Shown piece after piece: positions 1 through 7,272 of a stretch of DNA of 42,928 nt. How positions within the stretch are numbered: position 1 is the stretch's first letter; each line of letters starts with the position of its first letter. The position numbers and the translations under genes are program-made. Under the pieces are notes generated by a model that saw only the letters and a list, made by a program, of their open reading frames with translations, made no database searches and was not told the DNA's origin. The DNA lies in contig NZ_AUJR01000045.1 in assembly GCF_000424325.1 (NCBI RefSeq), positions 1 to 42,928 on the forward strand, in the 5' to 3' direction. Origin of the DNA: [Clostridium] clostridioforme AGR2157 (GTDB taxonomy: Bacteria; Bacillota; Clostridia; Lachnospirales; Lachnospiraceae).

Positions 1-237
1 TTGGATGATTTTTTTTGGACTATATGTAGGCACTGACTGGATAAGAAAATGTACATGGTCTTTATCTGTACCTACTTCCAAAAATCTTATTTCATACCTT
101 TCCTGAATTCCCTCACACGTTTCTTTGATTACCCTATCTACATCTTCATCTATTACTACTCTTCTATATTTTGCTGGACATACGAAATGATACATGAGTA
201 CTGATACATTGTGTGACTTGCGTATTGTTTCACTCAT
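1..237 (-). CDS. tnpA: IS200/IS605-family transposase TnpA, N-terminal part (runs off left edge)
   Basis: The reading frame opens with MSETIRKSHNVSVLMYHFVC and stays open to base 1, so only about 79 N-terminal residues are visible. The pattern of Y1 (HUH) single-strand transposases is clear: the 'YHFVCPAKYRRVV' start and the metal-binding HxH in 'DKDHVHFLI'. The catalytic tyrosine would lie beyond the edge. Known TnpA proteins are about 130-150 aa and move the element as single-stranded DNA through hairpin ends. The 190 bases between its start and the next gene should hold the element's end; I could not define the end hairpin. Whether a tnpB partner exists cannot be seen. Confidence 0.88.
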   Translation of the reverse strand, partial: MSETIRKSHNVSVLMYHFVCPAKYRRVVIDEDVDRVIKETCEGIQERYEIRFLEVGTDKDHVHFLIQSVPTYSPKKIIQ

Positions 238-426
238 CGCACAATTTCTCCTTTCCTTTTTCCTCTAGTATATCACTTCCTCCATGTCTTGAAAAAGTTT
301 GTTACGCAGCAAGCTGTGGGGAATTAAACCCTCTTTTTGATTAAAAGCTACTCCGCCGTGTATCTTGAGGTTTGTTCTTTGGCATATAAAATTCTTTGTA
401 TTTCTTCTTAAAATCAAATGCCATAT

Positions 427-780
427 CTACTGCTCCTTCCAGAATCCACCCTTATGGAAATTCCCATTTCCAAGGGGCTTTGCTGTCAGTCTGAACATCA
501 CACATCCATCCGGACATACAATATCCTTCAAATATTTACTGCTGCCTCCAAGGTTTTCAAGATCGCCTCCGCTTCTGACAGCTTCCATAAGCGGATAAAG
601 CATCATCATGGTCTTTGAACAGATTCCCTGTCCATCTTTATTAACCGGACATCCGTAAGTACATGAGTATTTATCGCCAACTTCTTCTCCGTTCCTGCAG
701 TAATGCTCTGTGTGGTCACCCCGCAGAAAACCGGTGACCTCTATCTCAAATTCATATTCTTCGTCATACCATTTTTTCAT
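427..780 (-). CDS. TIGR04076 family protein
   Basis: A 117-aa cytosolic protein starting MKKWYDEEYEFEIEVTGFLR, with several conserved cysteines (HYCRNGEE, YSCTYGCPVN, GICSKTM, VCPDGCVMF) characteristic of the small TIGR04076 family. Its function is unknown; the cysteine spacing suggests metal binding or a redox-sensitive fold, which is inference. It is the last gene of a three-gene minus-strand unit (WYL regulator, ClbS-like, this gene) with 12 bases between it and the gene upstream, so the three are probably co-transcribed. Length and both ends look normal. Confidence 0.75.
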   Translation of the reverse strand: MKKWYDEEYEFEIEVTGFLRGDHTEHYCRNGEEVGDKYSCTYGCPVNKDGQGICSKTMMMLYPLMEAVRSGGDLENLGGSSKYLKDIVCPDGCVMFRLTAKPLGNGNFHKGGFWKEQ

Positions 781-792
781 CGTCTCTGACTC

Positions 793-1113
793 CTATTTAC
801 AATTTTTCTGATGAGCCTTTATCTTCTTCATCGCCCAGTCATAGTGACTGCTTGTGGTACTGATAAAATAACTTCCGATGCAGCTCCCGCCGACCCAGGG
901 ATAATAAGTGTTGGTAAACAATTCTTCCTGTGAAAATGTATCAAGGGCTTCCATATCCCGCTTCCAATGTGCTTCCTTTTTCTTTTCATCCGCCGAAAAG
1001 TCATAGCACATTGTTTTTTCATCCTCAGTTCTGTTTTCGATCAGTGTCAGCAGTTTCTCATAATTTGTGTTTGCCGCTTTTACCAAATCTTCCTTATTTC
1101 TTGGCCTTGGCAT
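793..1113 (-). CDS. ClbS/DfsB-like (DUF1706) protein with internal in-frame deletion
   Basis: The 106-aa product begins MPRPRNKEDLVKAANTNYEK and ends SSHYDWAMKKIKAH, the usual two ends of the ClbS/DfsB (DUF1706) four-helix-bundle family, members of which are normally about 165-175 aa. The N-terminal part runs to 'KKKEAHWKRD' and joins directly to 'MEALDTFSQEELF', which belongs near the C-terminus. About 65-70 residues, covering the central helices, are missing without loss of frame. ClbS itself detoxifies the colibactin warhead; most family members have no known role. With half the bundle gone the product is probably inactive or folds differently. It starts 5 bases after the WYL regulator stop. 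Confidence 0.72.
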   Translation of the reverse strand: MPRPRNKEDLVKAANTNYEKLLTLIENRTEDEKTMCYDFSADEKKKEAHWKRDMEALDTFSQEELFTNTYYPWVGGSCIGSYFISTTSSHYDWAMKKIKAHQKNCK

Positions 1114-1118
1114 ATCGT

Positions 1119-2027
1119 CTACACCTCATACTTCTTTTTTATACTGTCTGCTATATGAAAAAGTTCATTTCTGATATCTTCCGGCTCTAAAACCGTCACT
1201 TTGTCTTTACAGGTCAGTATCCAGGTTATCAAATTTTCTTTATCCGTGTATTCATGCTCAAAAAGCAGCGTCCCATCCGGCTGCACTTTAAATGATTCTG
1301 AACCCAATTCTTCAATCAGATGCCATTTCATCTCTGGCTGGAATACTGCTTTTACATCTATTCCACCAGGAAATATTGCTTCTGTAGACAAATCCGGCAT
1401 TGGCACATCACGATTAGCTGCTTCTTCCGTTGTTTGCTTTATTTTATCCATACGATTCAGCTTGAACATACGATAATCTTTTCTGAGTTTACAAAAGCCC
1501 CAGACATACCAGCTGCTCCATTTAAAAATCAAAAAGTATGGCTCTATCTCTCTGGTACTGTCACCACTTGGTGCATAATAATGAAAGCTTATCACCTTTC
1601 TTTCCTCAATTGCATTCTGAATAAGCTCAATCTTTGGAGACAAAGAATCCTTATACCAAGACGAAAGGTCAATCAGTATCGATTCGCTGCCGCCTACATA
1701 TTCAGAAGAACCTGTTTTAATCTTCTCCATAAGCTGCCCATAATAATGACTTCCACTTACGCTGTCAAGACTTCTTAAGCCAGTCAGTATCATCTGCATA
1801 TCTTTGGATGTCAGCAGGGTTCTGTCCATCCGGTACCCATCCATAATGCTGATTCCTCCACCAACGCCTTGTGAAGTACTGATTGGAATACCCGCTTTAC
1901 AAAGATCCTCAATATCCCTGTTAATTGTTCTTCGCGACACCCCAAACTTTTCCGCCAGTTCAGGTGCTGTAACCTTTTCCTCCTGCAATAATACGGAAAG
2001 AATTCCGATAAGCCTGTCTATCTTCAT
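1119..2027 (-). CDS. WYL-domain transcriptional regulator (YafY/DeoR-like)
   Basis: A 302-aa regulator. Residues about 1-60 form a DeoR/HTH_11-type winged helix (MKIDRLIGILSVLLQEEKVT, APELAEKFGVSRRTINRDIEDL). A WYL ligand domain follows from about residue 140 (ERKVISFHYYAPSG..., with 'SSWYVWGFC' at the WYL signature) and a WCX-like C-terminal end. I chose the ATG at 2027 because AGGAAG lies 10 bases upstream; an ATG 15 codons earlier has no such site. It is first in the unit with the ClbS-like and TIGR04076 genes and probably regulates it. WYL domains usually sense small ligands or nucleic acids; the ligand here is unknown. An inverted repeat lies about 40-50 bases upstream of the start. Confidence 0.85.
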   Translation of the reverse strand: MKIDRLIGILSVLLQEEKVTAPELAEKFGVSRRTINRDIEDLCKAGIPISTSQGVGGGISIMDGYRMDRTLLTSKDMQMILTGLRSLDSVSGSHYYGQLMEKIKTGSSEYVGGSESILIDLSSWYKDSLSPKIELIQNAIEERKVISFHYYAPSGDSTREIEPYFLIFKWSSWYVWGFCKLRKDYRMFKLNRMDKIKQTTEEAANRDVPMPDLSTEAIFPGGIDVKAVFQPEMKWHLIEELGSESFKVQPDGTLLFEHEYTDKENLITWILTCKDKVTVLEPEDIRNELFHIADSIKKKYEV

Positions 2028-2063
2028 GACTTTTTCACTTCCTGTCTTATAATACCATCCCAA

Positions 2064-2080
2064 ACATATCAACTATATGT
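2064..2080 (-). promoter_or_regulatory. Perfect inverted repeat in the WYL-gene promoter region
   Basis: ACATAT and ATATGT flank a 5-base spacer. On the minus strand the right half gives TTGATA, a fair -35 match, and TTATAA follows 14 bases downstream as a weak -10. An inverted repeat over a promoter element just upstream of a regulator gene is the usual place for an autoregulatory operator. Binding by the WYL protein is inference. Confidence 0.4.
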
Positions 2081-2156
2081 CATGTTTATCATAACATTTT
2101 ATACAAAATAAAAAAAGACTGCAAAGCATCAAAATCAGATACCTCACAGGCTTCAA

Positions 2157-2330
2157 CTACCTTAGGCATTTTTTCATTCTGCCGTATGCTTTGGCATAAA
2201 CTGCCGCTCCATTCCAGTCAAAAACCACATATCCCAGATGCTGATCTGCCATAGCCTTGGCAATTGTACTTTTTCCGATGCCCGGAAGTCTCTGATTCTT
2301 TGTATCAAAGTGGGAATTATTTTGAACATA
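2157..2330 (-). pseudogene. Unrecognised gene remnant (3' fragment)
   Basis: On the minus strand a frame reads '...RLPGIGKSTIAKAMADQ' and then '...VVFDWNGAAVYAKAYGRMKK' to a stop at 2157. It contains a P-loop-like GxGKST, but there is no start codon or ribosome site, and upstream the frame merely crosses the thi leader in antisense. It reads like the tail of a lost ATP-binding protein, or a fusion of two fragments. I do not recognise the family. The rest of the stretch between the WYL gene and the thi promoter shows nothing else. Confidence 0.3.
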
Positions 2331-2353
2331 TTGTATCTTTTCCAGAAAAACTC

Positions 2354-2381
2354 TTGAACTTTGGAAATTAAGGTGTATAAT
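2354..2381 (+). promoter_or_regulatory. Sigma-A promoter of the thi operon
   Basis: TTGAAC at 2354-2359 and TATAAT at 2376-2381 are separated by 16 bases. Transcription would start near 2388, about 10 bases before the first TPP aptamer, so one promoter would feed both riboswitches and thiSFGHE. Confidence 0.7.
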
Positions 2382-2395
2382 AACGATAAGTAAAA

Positions 2396-2481
2396 ACAGG
2401 GGAGCTTGTGTAGCAGGCTGAGAGGAAGTCATCCAACTTCGACCCTTTAACCTGATGCGGATAATGCCGCCGTAGGAAGTC
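2396..2481 (+). ncRNA. TPP riboswitch (THI element), copy 1
   Basis: The conserved THI-box parts appear in order: GGGGAGC, GGCTGAGAGGAAG, CGACCCTTTAACCTGAT, GGATAATGCCG and CGTAGGAAG. TPP binding to this fold normally favours the downstream terminator in Gram-positive bacteria. An intrinsic terminator follows within 20 bases, before the second aptamer. Confidence 0.93.
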
Positions 2482-2499
2482 ATCATTGGACGATTTTTT

Positions 2500-2533
2500 A
2501 CAGGAGGCATCCAGATGGTGTCTCCTGTTTTTT
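2500..2533 (+). terminator. Intrinsic terminator of riboswitch 1
   Basis: ACAGGAG (2500-2506) pairs with CTCCTGT (2522-2528). The stem is extended inward by five pairs, including G-U pairs, and a run of six T follows. It sits between the two aptamers, so riboswitch 1 can stop transcription before riboswitch 2 is made. Confidence 0.82.
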
Positions 2534-2550
2534 GCTTTACAACTGAATAA

Positions 2551-2632
2551 ACGGGGAGCTTGCAAACAGGCTGAGAGGAAGGTGCGACCTTCGACCCAAA
2601 ACCTGATTTGGATAATGCCAACGGAGGGAACG
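2551..2632 (+). ncRNA. TPP riboswitch (THI element), copy 2
   Basis: A second full THI box: ACGGGGAGCTTGC, CAGGCTGAGAGGAAGG, CGACCCAAAACCTGATTTGG, ATAATGCCAACGGAGGGAA. It differs from copy 1 in the variable P3 arm and the P1 closing bases, so it is not a recent exact duplication. A long terminator hairpin follows directly. Confidence 0.93.
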
Positions 2633-2636
2633 CTAA

Positions 2637-2684
2637 AAACAAACGGAAAACCTCCAAGTAAGAGGTTTTCCGTTTGTTTATTTT
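2637..2684 (+). terminator. Intrinsic terminator of riboswitch 2
   Basis: An 18-bp uninterrupted stem (2637-2654 with 2662-2679) with a 7-base loop, then ATTTTG. It ends about 15 bases before thiS and so controls entry into the operon. The T-run is modest, but the stem is unusually long. Confidence 0.85.
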
Positions 2685-2699
2685 GCAGGAGGTGTACGC

Positions 2700-2894
2700 A
2701 TGGTAAAGATAAACGGCGAATTCTTGGACATTGCAGGAAAGACGATTTCTGAATATCTCGCATCAACGGCCTACGATCCTAAGCGGATCGCAGTAGAGCG
2801 AAATGGCGAGATCGTATTCAAATCCCAATACGCCGAAACTGTTCTGGGCGATGGCGATCGCATTGAGATCGTCAGCTTTGTGGGAGGTGGTTGA
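2700..2894 (+). CDS. thiS: Sulfur carrier protein ThiS
   Basis: A 64-aa ubiquitin-like carrier, usual for ThiS (about 65 aa). It ends in the required Gly-Gly ('IVSFVGGG'), which ThiF adenylates and which then carries the thiocarboxylate sulfur for thiazole synthesis. The body (MVKINGEFLDIAGKTISEYL) matches the family. AGGAGG lies 8 bases before the ATG. It is first in thiSFGHE, right after the second TPP riboswitch terminator. The thiF start follows the stop within two bases, so translation is probably coupled. Confidence 0.93.
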   Translation: MVKINGEFLDIAGKTISEYLASTAYDPKRIAVERNGEIVFKSQYAETVLGDGDRIEIVSFVGGG

Positions 2895-2895
2895 T

Positions 2896-3537
2896 TTGAT
2901 ACTAACAAAAAAGGCGTGGCAGAACGCTCTTGTGCAGCGGCATGGTCGTGAGCGACAGGATAGGTTTTCTGCTGCTACGGTTGCGATCTGCGGCTTAGGA
3001 GGACTTGGCTCTAATATCGCCATCGCACTGGCTCGCGCAGGTATTGGGAAACTGATTCTCATCGACTTTGACAGCGTAGACATCACCAATCTGCATCGCC
3101 AACAGTACAAGTTTTCGCAAATCGCTATGCAAAAAACAGAGGCACTTGCGGAAAATCTGCATGAGATCAATCCGTATGTAGAACTGAAACTCCATACTGT
3201 CCGCATTACGGAAGAAAACGCCGTGCCGCTTTTACAAGATGCAGACATCATCTGTGAAGCCTTTGATAATGCAGAAGCAAAAGCGATGTTGACTGACCTT
3301 GTGCTGGAACAATTGCCGGAGAAATATCTTGTAGCCGCTTCCGGAATGGCTGGATTTGATAGCCCCAACAGCATCCAGACCCGGCAAATCACAAAACGGT
3401 TTTATCTCTGCGGTGATGGTATCAGCGATGTGGCAAATGAAGTGGGCTTGGTATCATCCAGAGTGATGATCTGTGCCGCCCATCAAGCACATACGGTTTT
3501 AAGAATTTTATTGAACGAAAGAAGGAATGTAAAATGA
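2896..3537 (+). CDS. thiF: ThiS adenylyltransferase ThiF (clostridial short type)
   Basis: Activates the ThiS C-terminus by adenylation (E1-like superfamily). The nucleotide-binding GLGGLGSN is at about residues 33-40, followed by '[19 protein letters not shown]'. With a TTG start at 2896 the protein is 213 aa, the usual length of the short ThiF type (about 200-215 aa), and it lacks the CxxC zinc pairs of E. coli ThiF. I chose TTG because GGGAGGTGG ends 5 bases upstream; in-frame ATGs further up lie inside thiS. It overlaps thiG by four bases (ATGA). Confidence 0.88.
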   Translation: MILTKKAWQNALVQRHGRERQDRFSAATVAICGLGGLGSNIAIALARAGIGKLILIDFDSVDITNLHRQQYKFSQIAMQKTEALAENLHEINPYVELKLHTVRITEENAVPLLQDADIICEAFDNAEAKAMLTDLVLEQLPEKYLVAASGMAGFDSPNSIQTRQITKRFYLCGDGISDVANEVGLVSSRVMICAAHQAHTVLRILLNERRNVK

Positions 3538-4304
3538 ATAATGATAAGCTGATTATTGGTGGACACGAGTTTAATTCCCGCTTTATTTTGGGGTCTGGCA
3601 AATATTCCATGAAACTCATCGAAGCGGCGGTTAAGGATGCTGGTGCAGAAATTATTACCCTTGCAGTGCGCCGTGCCAACACAAAAGAACAGGAAAGTAT
3701 TCTTGATTACATTCCCAAAGGCGTGACACTGCTGCCCAACACCAGTGGTGCAAGAACCGCTGATGAAGCTGTCCGTATCGCCCATCTTGCAAGAGAGCTG
3801 GGATGCGGCAACTTTGTGAAAATCGAAATTATGCGTGACTCCAAATACCTGCTGCCTGACAATCAAGAAACCATTCGTGCAACGGAGATCCTTGCCAAAG
3901 AGGGATTTGTGGTCATGCCTTATATGTACCCCGACTTGAACACCGCCCGTGATCTTGTCAATGCCGGTGCTGCCAGCGTGATGCCCCTTGCTTCTCCTAT
4001 TGGCTCTAACAAGGGTTTGGCAACCAAGGAGTTTATCCAGATATTGATTGATGAAATCGATCTGCCTATCATCGTCGATGCGGGTATCGGCAAACCCAGC
4101 CAAGCTTGTGAAGGAATGGAAATGGGTGCAGCGGCGATTATGGCGAACACCGCCCTTGCAACAGCTGGTGATTTGCCTATTATGGCTTCGGCTTTCAAAA
4201 ATGCAATTGAAGCCGGACGCAAAGCATACCTTTCCGGTCTTGGCAGAGTGCTAACCCGTGGCGCATCCGCTTCCGACCCTCTGACCGGATTTTTACGTGA
4301 TTAA
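3534..4304 (+). CDS. thiG: Thiazole synthase ThiG
   Basis: A 256-aa (beta/alpha)8 enzyme that condenses 1-deoxy-D-xylulose 5-phosphate, the ThiS thiocarboxylate and dehydroglycine into the thiazole phosphate. The Schiff-base lysine sits in 'GNFVKIEIM' (K96). The phosphate-binding part shows '[14 protein letters not shown]' and '[11 protein letters not shown]', and the C-terminal '[13 protein letters not shown]' and '[11 protein letters not shown]' are typical. Full length. The start codon overlaps the thiF stop (ATGA), indicating coupled translation. Confidence 0.95.
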   Translation: MNNDKLIIGGHEFNSRFILGSGKYSMKLIEAAVKDAGAEIITLAVRRANTKEQESILDYIPKGVTLLPNTSGARTADEAVRIAHLARELGCGNFVKIEIMRDSKYLLPDNQETIRATEILAKEGFVVMPYMYPDLNTARDLVNAGAASVMPLASPIGSNKGLATKEFIQILIDEIDLPIIVDAGIGKPSQACEGMEMGAAAIMANTALATAGDLPIMASAFKNAIEAGRKAYLSGLGRVLTRGASASDPLTGFLRD

Positions 4305-4316
4305 CGAGGTGCAACA

Positions 4317-5570
4317 ATGGAAAATCAATTTTTTGTAGACTCAGAGTTTCTGTCCCCGAAAGCTCTTGCGAAAAAACACAAATTAGAAACAGACCCATCC
4401 TCCCGGAAAAATCACATGGAGTATATGCCGGGTATGGAGATCATCGAGTCCGATGTCTGCGGTAAAGTCATGGAGCAAATGAAAACCTATGACGCAAGCC
4501 GGTACACAGTAAAAGATGTAAAGACGGCTCTGGAACACGAAACTTGCTCCATTGAAGATTTCAAAGCCCTCCTCTCTCCTGCGGCAGAGCCGTTCCTGGA
4601 GCGGATGGCAGAGCGGGCAAGGTTGGAAACCAGCAAGCATTTCGGCAATACTGTCTATCTTTTCACGCCGCTGTATATCGCCAACTACTGCGAAAATTAC
4701 TGTGTGTATTGCGGCTTCAACTGCTATAACCATATCAACCGCATGAAGCTGAATATGGAGCAGATCGAAAAGGAAATGAAGGTCATTGCTGACTCAGGCA
4801 TGGAGGAAATCTTAATTCTCACAGGAGAGAGCCGTGGACAGAGTTCGGTTGAATATATTGGAGAGGCTTGTAAGCTGGCACGAAAGTATTTCCGTATGGT
4901 TGGGCTGGAAATCTACCCGGTCAACACCGACGAGTACAAGTATCTCCACAAGTGCGGTGCGGACTATGTAACGGTATTCCAAGAAACCTATGATACGGAA
5001 AAGTATGAACAGCTTCATCTCATGGGGCATAAGCGTGTCTGGCCCTATCGCTTCGATGCACAGGAACGGGCACTGCGTGGCGGTATGCGTGGGGTTGCGT
5101 TCTCGGCTCTGCTGGGGCTTTCTGATTTCCGAAAGGATGCTCTTGCCAGCGCACTTCATGTGCACTACCTGCAGAGAAAATACCCCCATGCAGAAATGTC
5201 CCTGTCCTGTCCGAGACTCAGACCCATCATCAACAACGATAAGATCAATCCTTTGGATGTTCACGAAAAGCAGCTTTGCCAGATCATCTGCTCCTATCGG
5301 ATCTTCCTGCCCTTTGTGGGTATCACGGTTTCCTCTCGTGAAAGTGCGGCTTTCCACAATGGTATCGTGAAAATCGCCGCCACCAAGGTATCTGCCGGTG
5401 TTTCCACTGGTATTGGCGACCATGACACCAAGTATAACGGAAAAGAAGCAGACGAACAGCAAGGTGACGAGCAGTTTGAGATCAACGATAACCGCAGTCT
5501 GGACAAAATGTATCAAGACATTGCCAATGAAGGCTTGCAGCCGGTTTTGAACGACTATATCTATGTATGA
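4317..5570 (+). CDS. thiH: 2-iminoacetate synthase ThiH (radical SAM)
   Basis: Cleaves tyrosine to p-cresol and dehydroglycine (2-iminoacetate), the anaerobic route to the thiazole glycine unit. The radical-SAM cluster motif CxxxCxxC is at C125, C129 and C132 ('YCENYCVYCGF'). 'LTGESRGQSSVEYIGEAC', 'LEIYPVN' and 'VTVFQETYD' are typical ThiH. The product is 417 aa. The start at 4317 has GAGGTG about 6 bases upstream; a later Met in 'NHMEYMPGMEII' is possible, but the N-terminal extension occurs in clostridial homologues. ThiH rather than the oxidase ThiO fits an anaerobe. Oxygen-sensitive, cytosolic. Confidence 0.94.
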   Translation: MENQFFVDSEFLSPKALAKKHKLETDPSSRKNHMEYMPGMEIIESDVCGKVMEQMKTYDASRYTVKDVKTALEHETCSIEDFKALLSPAAEPFLERMAERARLETSKHFGNTVYLFTPLYIANYCENYCVYCGFNCYNHINRMKLNMEQIEKEMKVIADSGMEEILILTGESRGQSSVEYIGEACKLARKYFRMVGLEIYPVNTDEYKYLHKCGADYVTVFQETYDTEKYEQLHLMGHKRVWPYRFDAQERALRGGMRGVAFSALLGLSDFRKDALASALHVHYLQRKYPHAEMSLSCPRLRPIINNDKINPLDVHEKQLCQIICSYRIFLPFVGITVSSRESAAFHNGIVKIAATKVSAGVSTGIGDHDTKYNGKEADEQQGDEQFEINDNRSLDKMYQDIANEGLQPVLNDYIYV

Positions 5571-5580
5571 GGAAAAGAAA

Positions 5581-6216
5581 ATGAGAAAATTTGATCCAAG
5601 TTTATATTTTATCACCGACAGTACAGGTTTCACCGAAGAAGAATTTCTGTACCGGGTAGACCAGGCGTTACAGGGCGGGGTGACCCTTGTGCAGCTTCGG
5701 GAAAAGGACAAGTCCACCCGTGAATATATGGAGCTCGCCAAAAAGGTGCATATCTTGACAAAAAAGCACAATGTCTCCCTTATTATTGACGACCGGGTGG
5801 ATGTTGCCCTCGCTATTGATGCCGAGGGCGTTCATGTAGGCGCAAGCGATATGCCCGTTGCAACCGCGAGACGGTTGATGGGCGATGATAAAATCGTCGG
5901 TGCAACCGCCAAAACCGTCCCGTGGGCAAAAGAAGCCTACGAACAGGGCGCTGACTACTTGGGCGTGGGAGCCATCTATCCCACCACCACGAAGGTCAAG
6001 ACGGTGCTGACTTCCACCGATACCCTCCGGGATATTTGTAATGCTGTTCCCATTCCTGCAAATGCCATCGGCGGTCTAAACAAGGATAACATCGACATTT
6101 TAGCAGGTATTCCCATTTCCGGCATTTGCGTGGTTTCTGCCATTATGAAAGCGGACGATTCGAAACAGGCAGCCGAACAACTCAAAGCCAGAGCGAAAGA
6201 ATTGGGCTTATGCTAA
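5581..6216 (+). CDS. thiE: Thiamine-phosphate synthase ThiE
   Basis: Joins hydroxymethylpyrimidine diphosphate and thiazole phosphate to thiamine monophosphate. The TIM-barrel motifs are all present: 'LYFITDSTGF', 'VTLVQLREKD', 'LIIDDRVDVALAIDAEGVHV', 'GVGAIYPTTTK' and 'NAIGGLNKDNI'. I prefer the ATG at 5581 (211 aa) because GAGGA precedes it by about 7 bases; an ATG at 5563 lies inside thiH and adds only MYEEKK. It is the last gene of the operon. No thiC, thiD or thiM is in the window, so the pyrimidine half and salvage must come from elsewhere. Confidence 0.93.
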   Translation: MRKFDPSLYFITDSTGFTEEEFLYRVDQALQGGVTLVQLREKDKSTREYMELAKKVHILTKKHNVSLIIDDRVDVALAIDAEGVHVGASDMPVATARRLMGDDKIVGATAKTVPWAKEAYEQGADYLGVGAIYPTTTKVKTVLTSTDTLRDICNAVPIPANAIGGLNKDNIDILAGIPISGICVVSAIMKADDSKQAAEQLKARAKELGLC

Positions 6217-6359
6217 GAGGACGCCAATTTCCGAAAATGCGGAGCAGGGAATTCTGGCACTTATTTATAGCTGGAAAAGGAATGGATCGACAAACTGAGA
6301 GAATTTCAAGTTTTGTGTAAACAGAAAAAACTGATATAAGATATGACATTAGTTACTAA

Positions 6360-6389
6360 GGGGCAAAGCCGTTGCTTGGGCTTTGCCCC
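6360..6389. terminator. Hairpin between convergent thiE and esterase operons
   Basis: GGGGCAAAGCC (6360-6370) pairs perfectly with GGCTTTGCCCC (6379-6389) around an 8-base loop. T-runs on either side are poor (CCCCTATCTGTATTA on plus), but its place between convergent operons suggests a shared terminator. The 140 bases between thiE and the hairpin show no gene. Confidence 0.65.
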
Positions 6390-6432
6390 TATCTGTATTA
6401 TAATCCAGATTCCGGGATTCGGTTTATAACTT

Positions 6433-7203
6433 TCATACACTCTCTTTCAAATATCCACCTGCATTTTTCCCGGCTTCCGCTCCGACTATATTATAAGCTG
6501 CCTGAAAATAATGGAATTCATCTTTCATCAAACCGCGTTCTTTCATCTGCGCAAATGACCGTGATACCATCACAACATCTTTGTTTTCCGCGGCTATTTG
6601 CTCTTGAGCCTGCATAATCTCTGAATAATCCTGCGGACCTGTACCATTGTAATGACCAATTTGAATCATAAAACATATTTCAATGCCATATCTCTTCATC
6701 TCTTTGAACATGCAGTCAAAAGAAGTCTTGTATTCTATACCAGTCATCCCCAAGTCGCCATCTGTCTCACCCTGGCACCACAGCATGAATCTGTGCCGAA
6801 TCAGATAACCCGATGAACAAAGATATTTTTCCGCTCTCTTCAATCGACCGACTGCATCCATCAGGAATGCACTGCCCGGCTGCCACTGCGCAATGCTACT
6901 ACCACCCTTGGAAGCTGACACACCTACAACCGCAATACCGGTTGTCTCATAATATGCATTACAAAATGCCGTCGCCAGAGAACCTGTTTTCAGATTCTCT
7001 GAAATCCCCTGCGGATTATTTTCCCTTCTGCCAAACGGTTCCACAATCGGATATAATCTTGTTGGATCGGATATAGCTCTGAATTCATATCCTGCCCCAG
7101 GCATCAGTACCGGAGGGGTTTCCGGCCATTCCTGAGAACTTATTCCTCTTCCCGCCATGTTCGACTGGCCCATAAACATAAATAAATCAATCTGCTTCCT
7201 CAT
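6433..7203 (-). CDS. SASA-type carbohydrate acetylesterase
   Basis: A 256-aa SGNH-like esterase of the SASA (sialate O-acetylesterase, DUF303) type. The nucleophile motif 'FMGQSNMAGRG' lies near the N-terminus, 'LWCQGETDG' is the block III-like motif, and 'KDEFHYFQAAYN' supplies the Asp-x-x-His pair near the C-terminus. There is no signal peptide, so it should act in the cytosol on imported acetylated compounds. It is the last gene of the TRAP operon; AGAGGA precedes the start. The substrate could be an acetylated sugar or sugar acid; the family is broad. Confidence 0.82.
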   Translation of the reverse strand: MRKQIDLFMFMGQSNMAGRGISSQEWPETPPVLMPGAGYEFRAISDPTRLYPIVEPFGRRENNPQGISENLKTGSLATAFCNAYYETTGIAVVGVSASKGGSSIAQWQPGSAFLMDAVGRLKRAEKYLCSSGYLIRHRFMLWCQGETDGDLGMTGIEYKTSFDCMFKEMKRYGIEICFMIQIGHYNGTGPQDYSEIMQAQEQIAAENKDVVMVSRSFAQMKERGLMKDEFHYFQAAYNIVGAEAGKNAGGYLKESV

Positions 7204-7272
7204 CCATATGTCCTCTTCGGCACGTTTTCCCTGCTACCATACTACCACAATCCTTTCATCAAAAATAATCTA

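Noticed and set aside
3483-4103. 206-codon minus-strand frame opposite thiG
   Set aside because: Antisense to the conserved thiG sequence; no recognisable protein.
4812-5771. Long open frame of 319 codons on the minus strand opposite thiH
   Set aside because: It lies wholly antisense to thiH and thiE, which are clear genes; its translation shows no family pattern and has no ribosome site.
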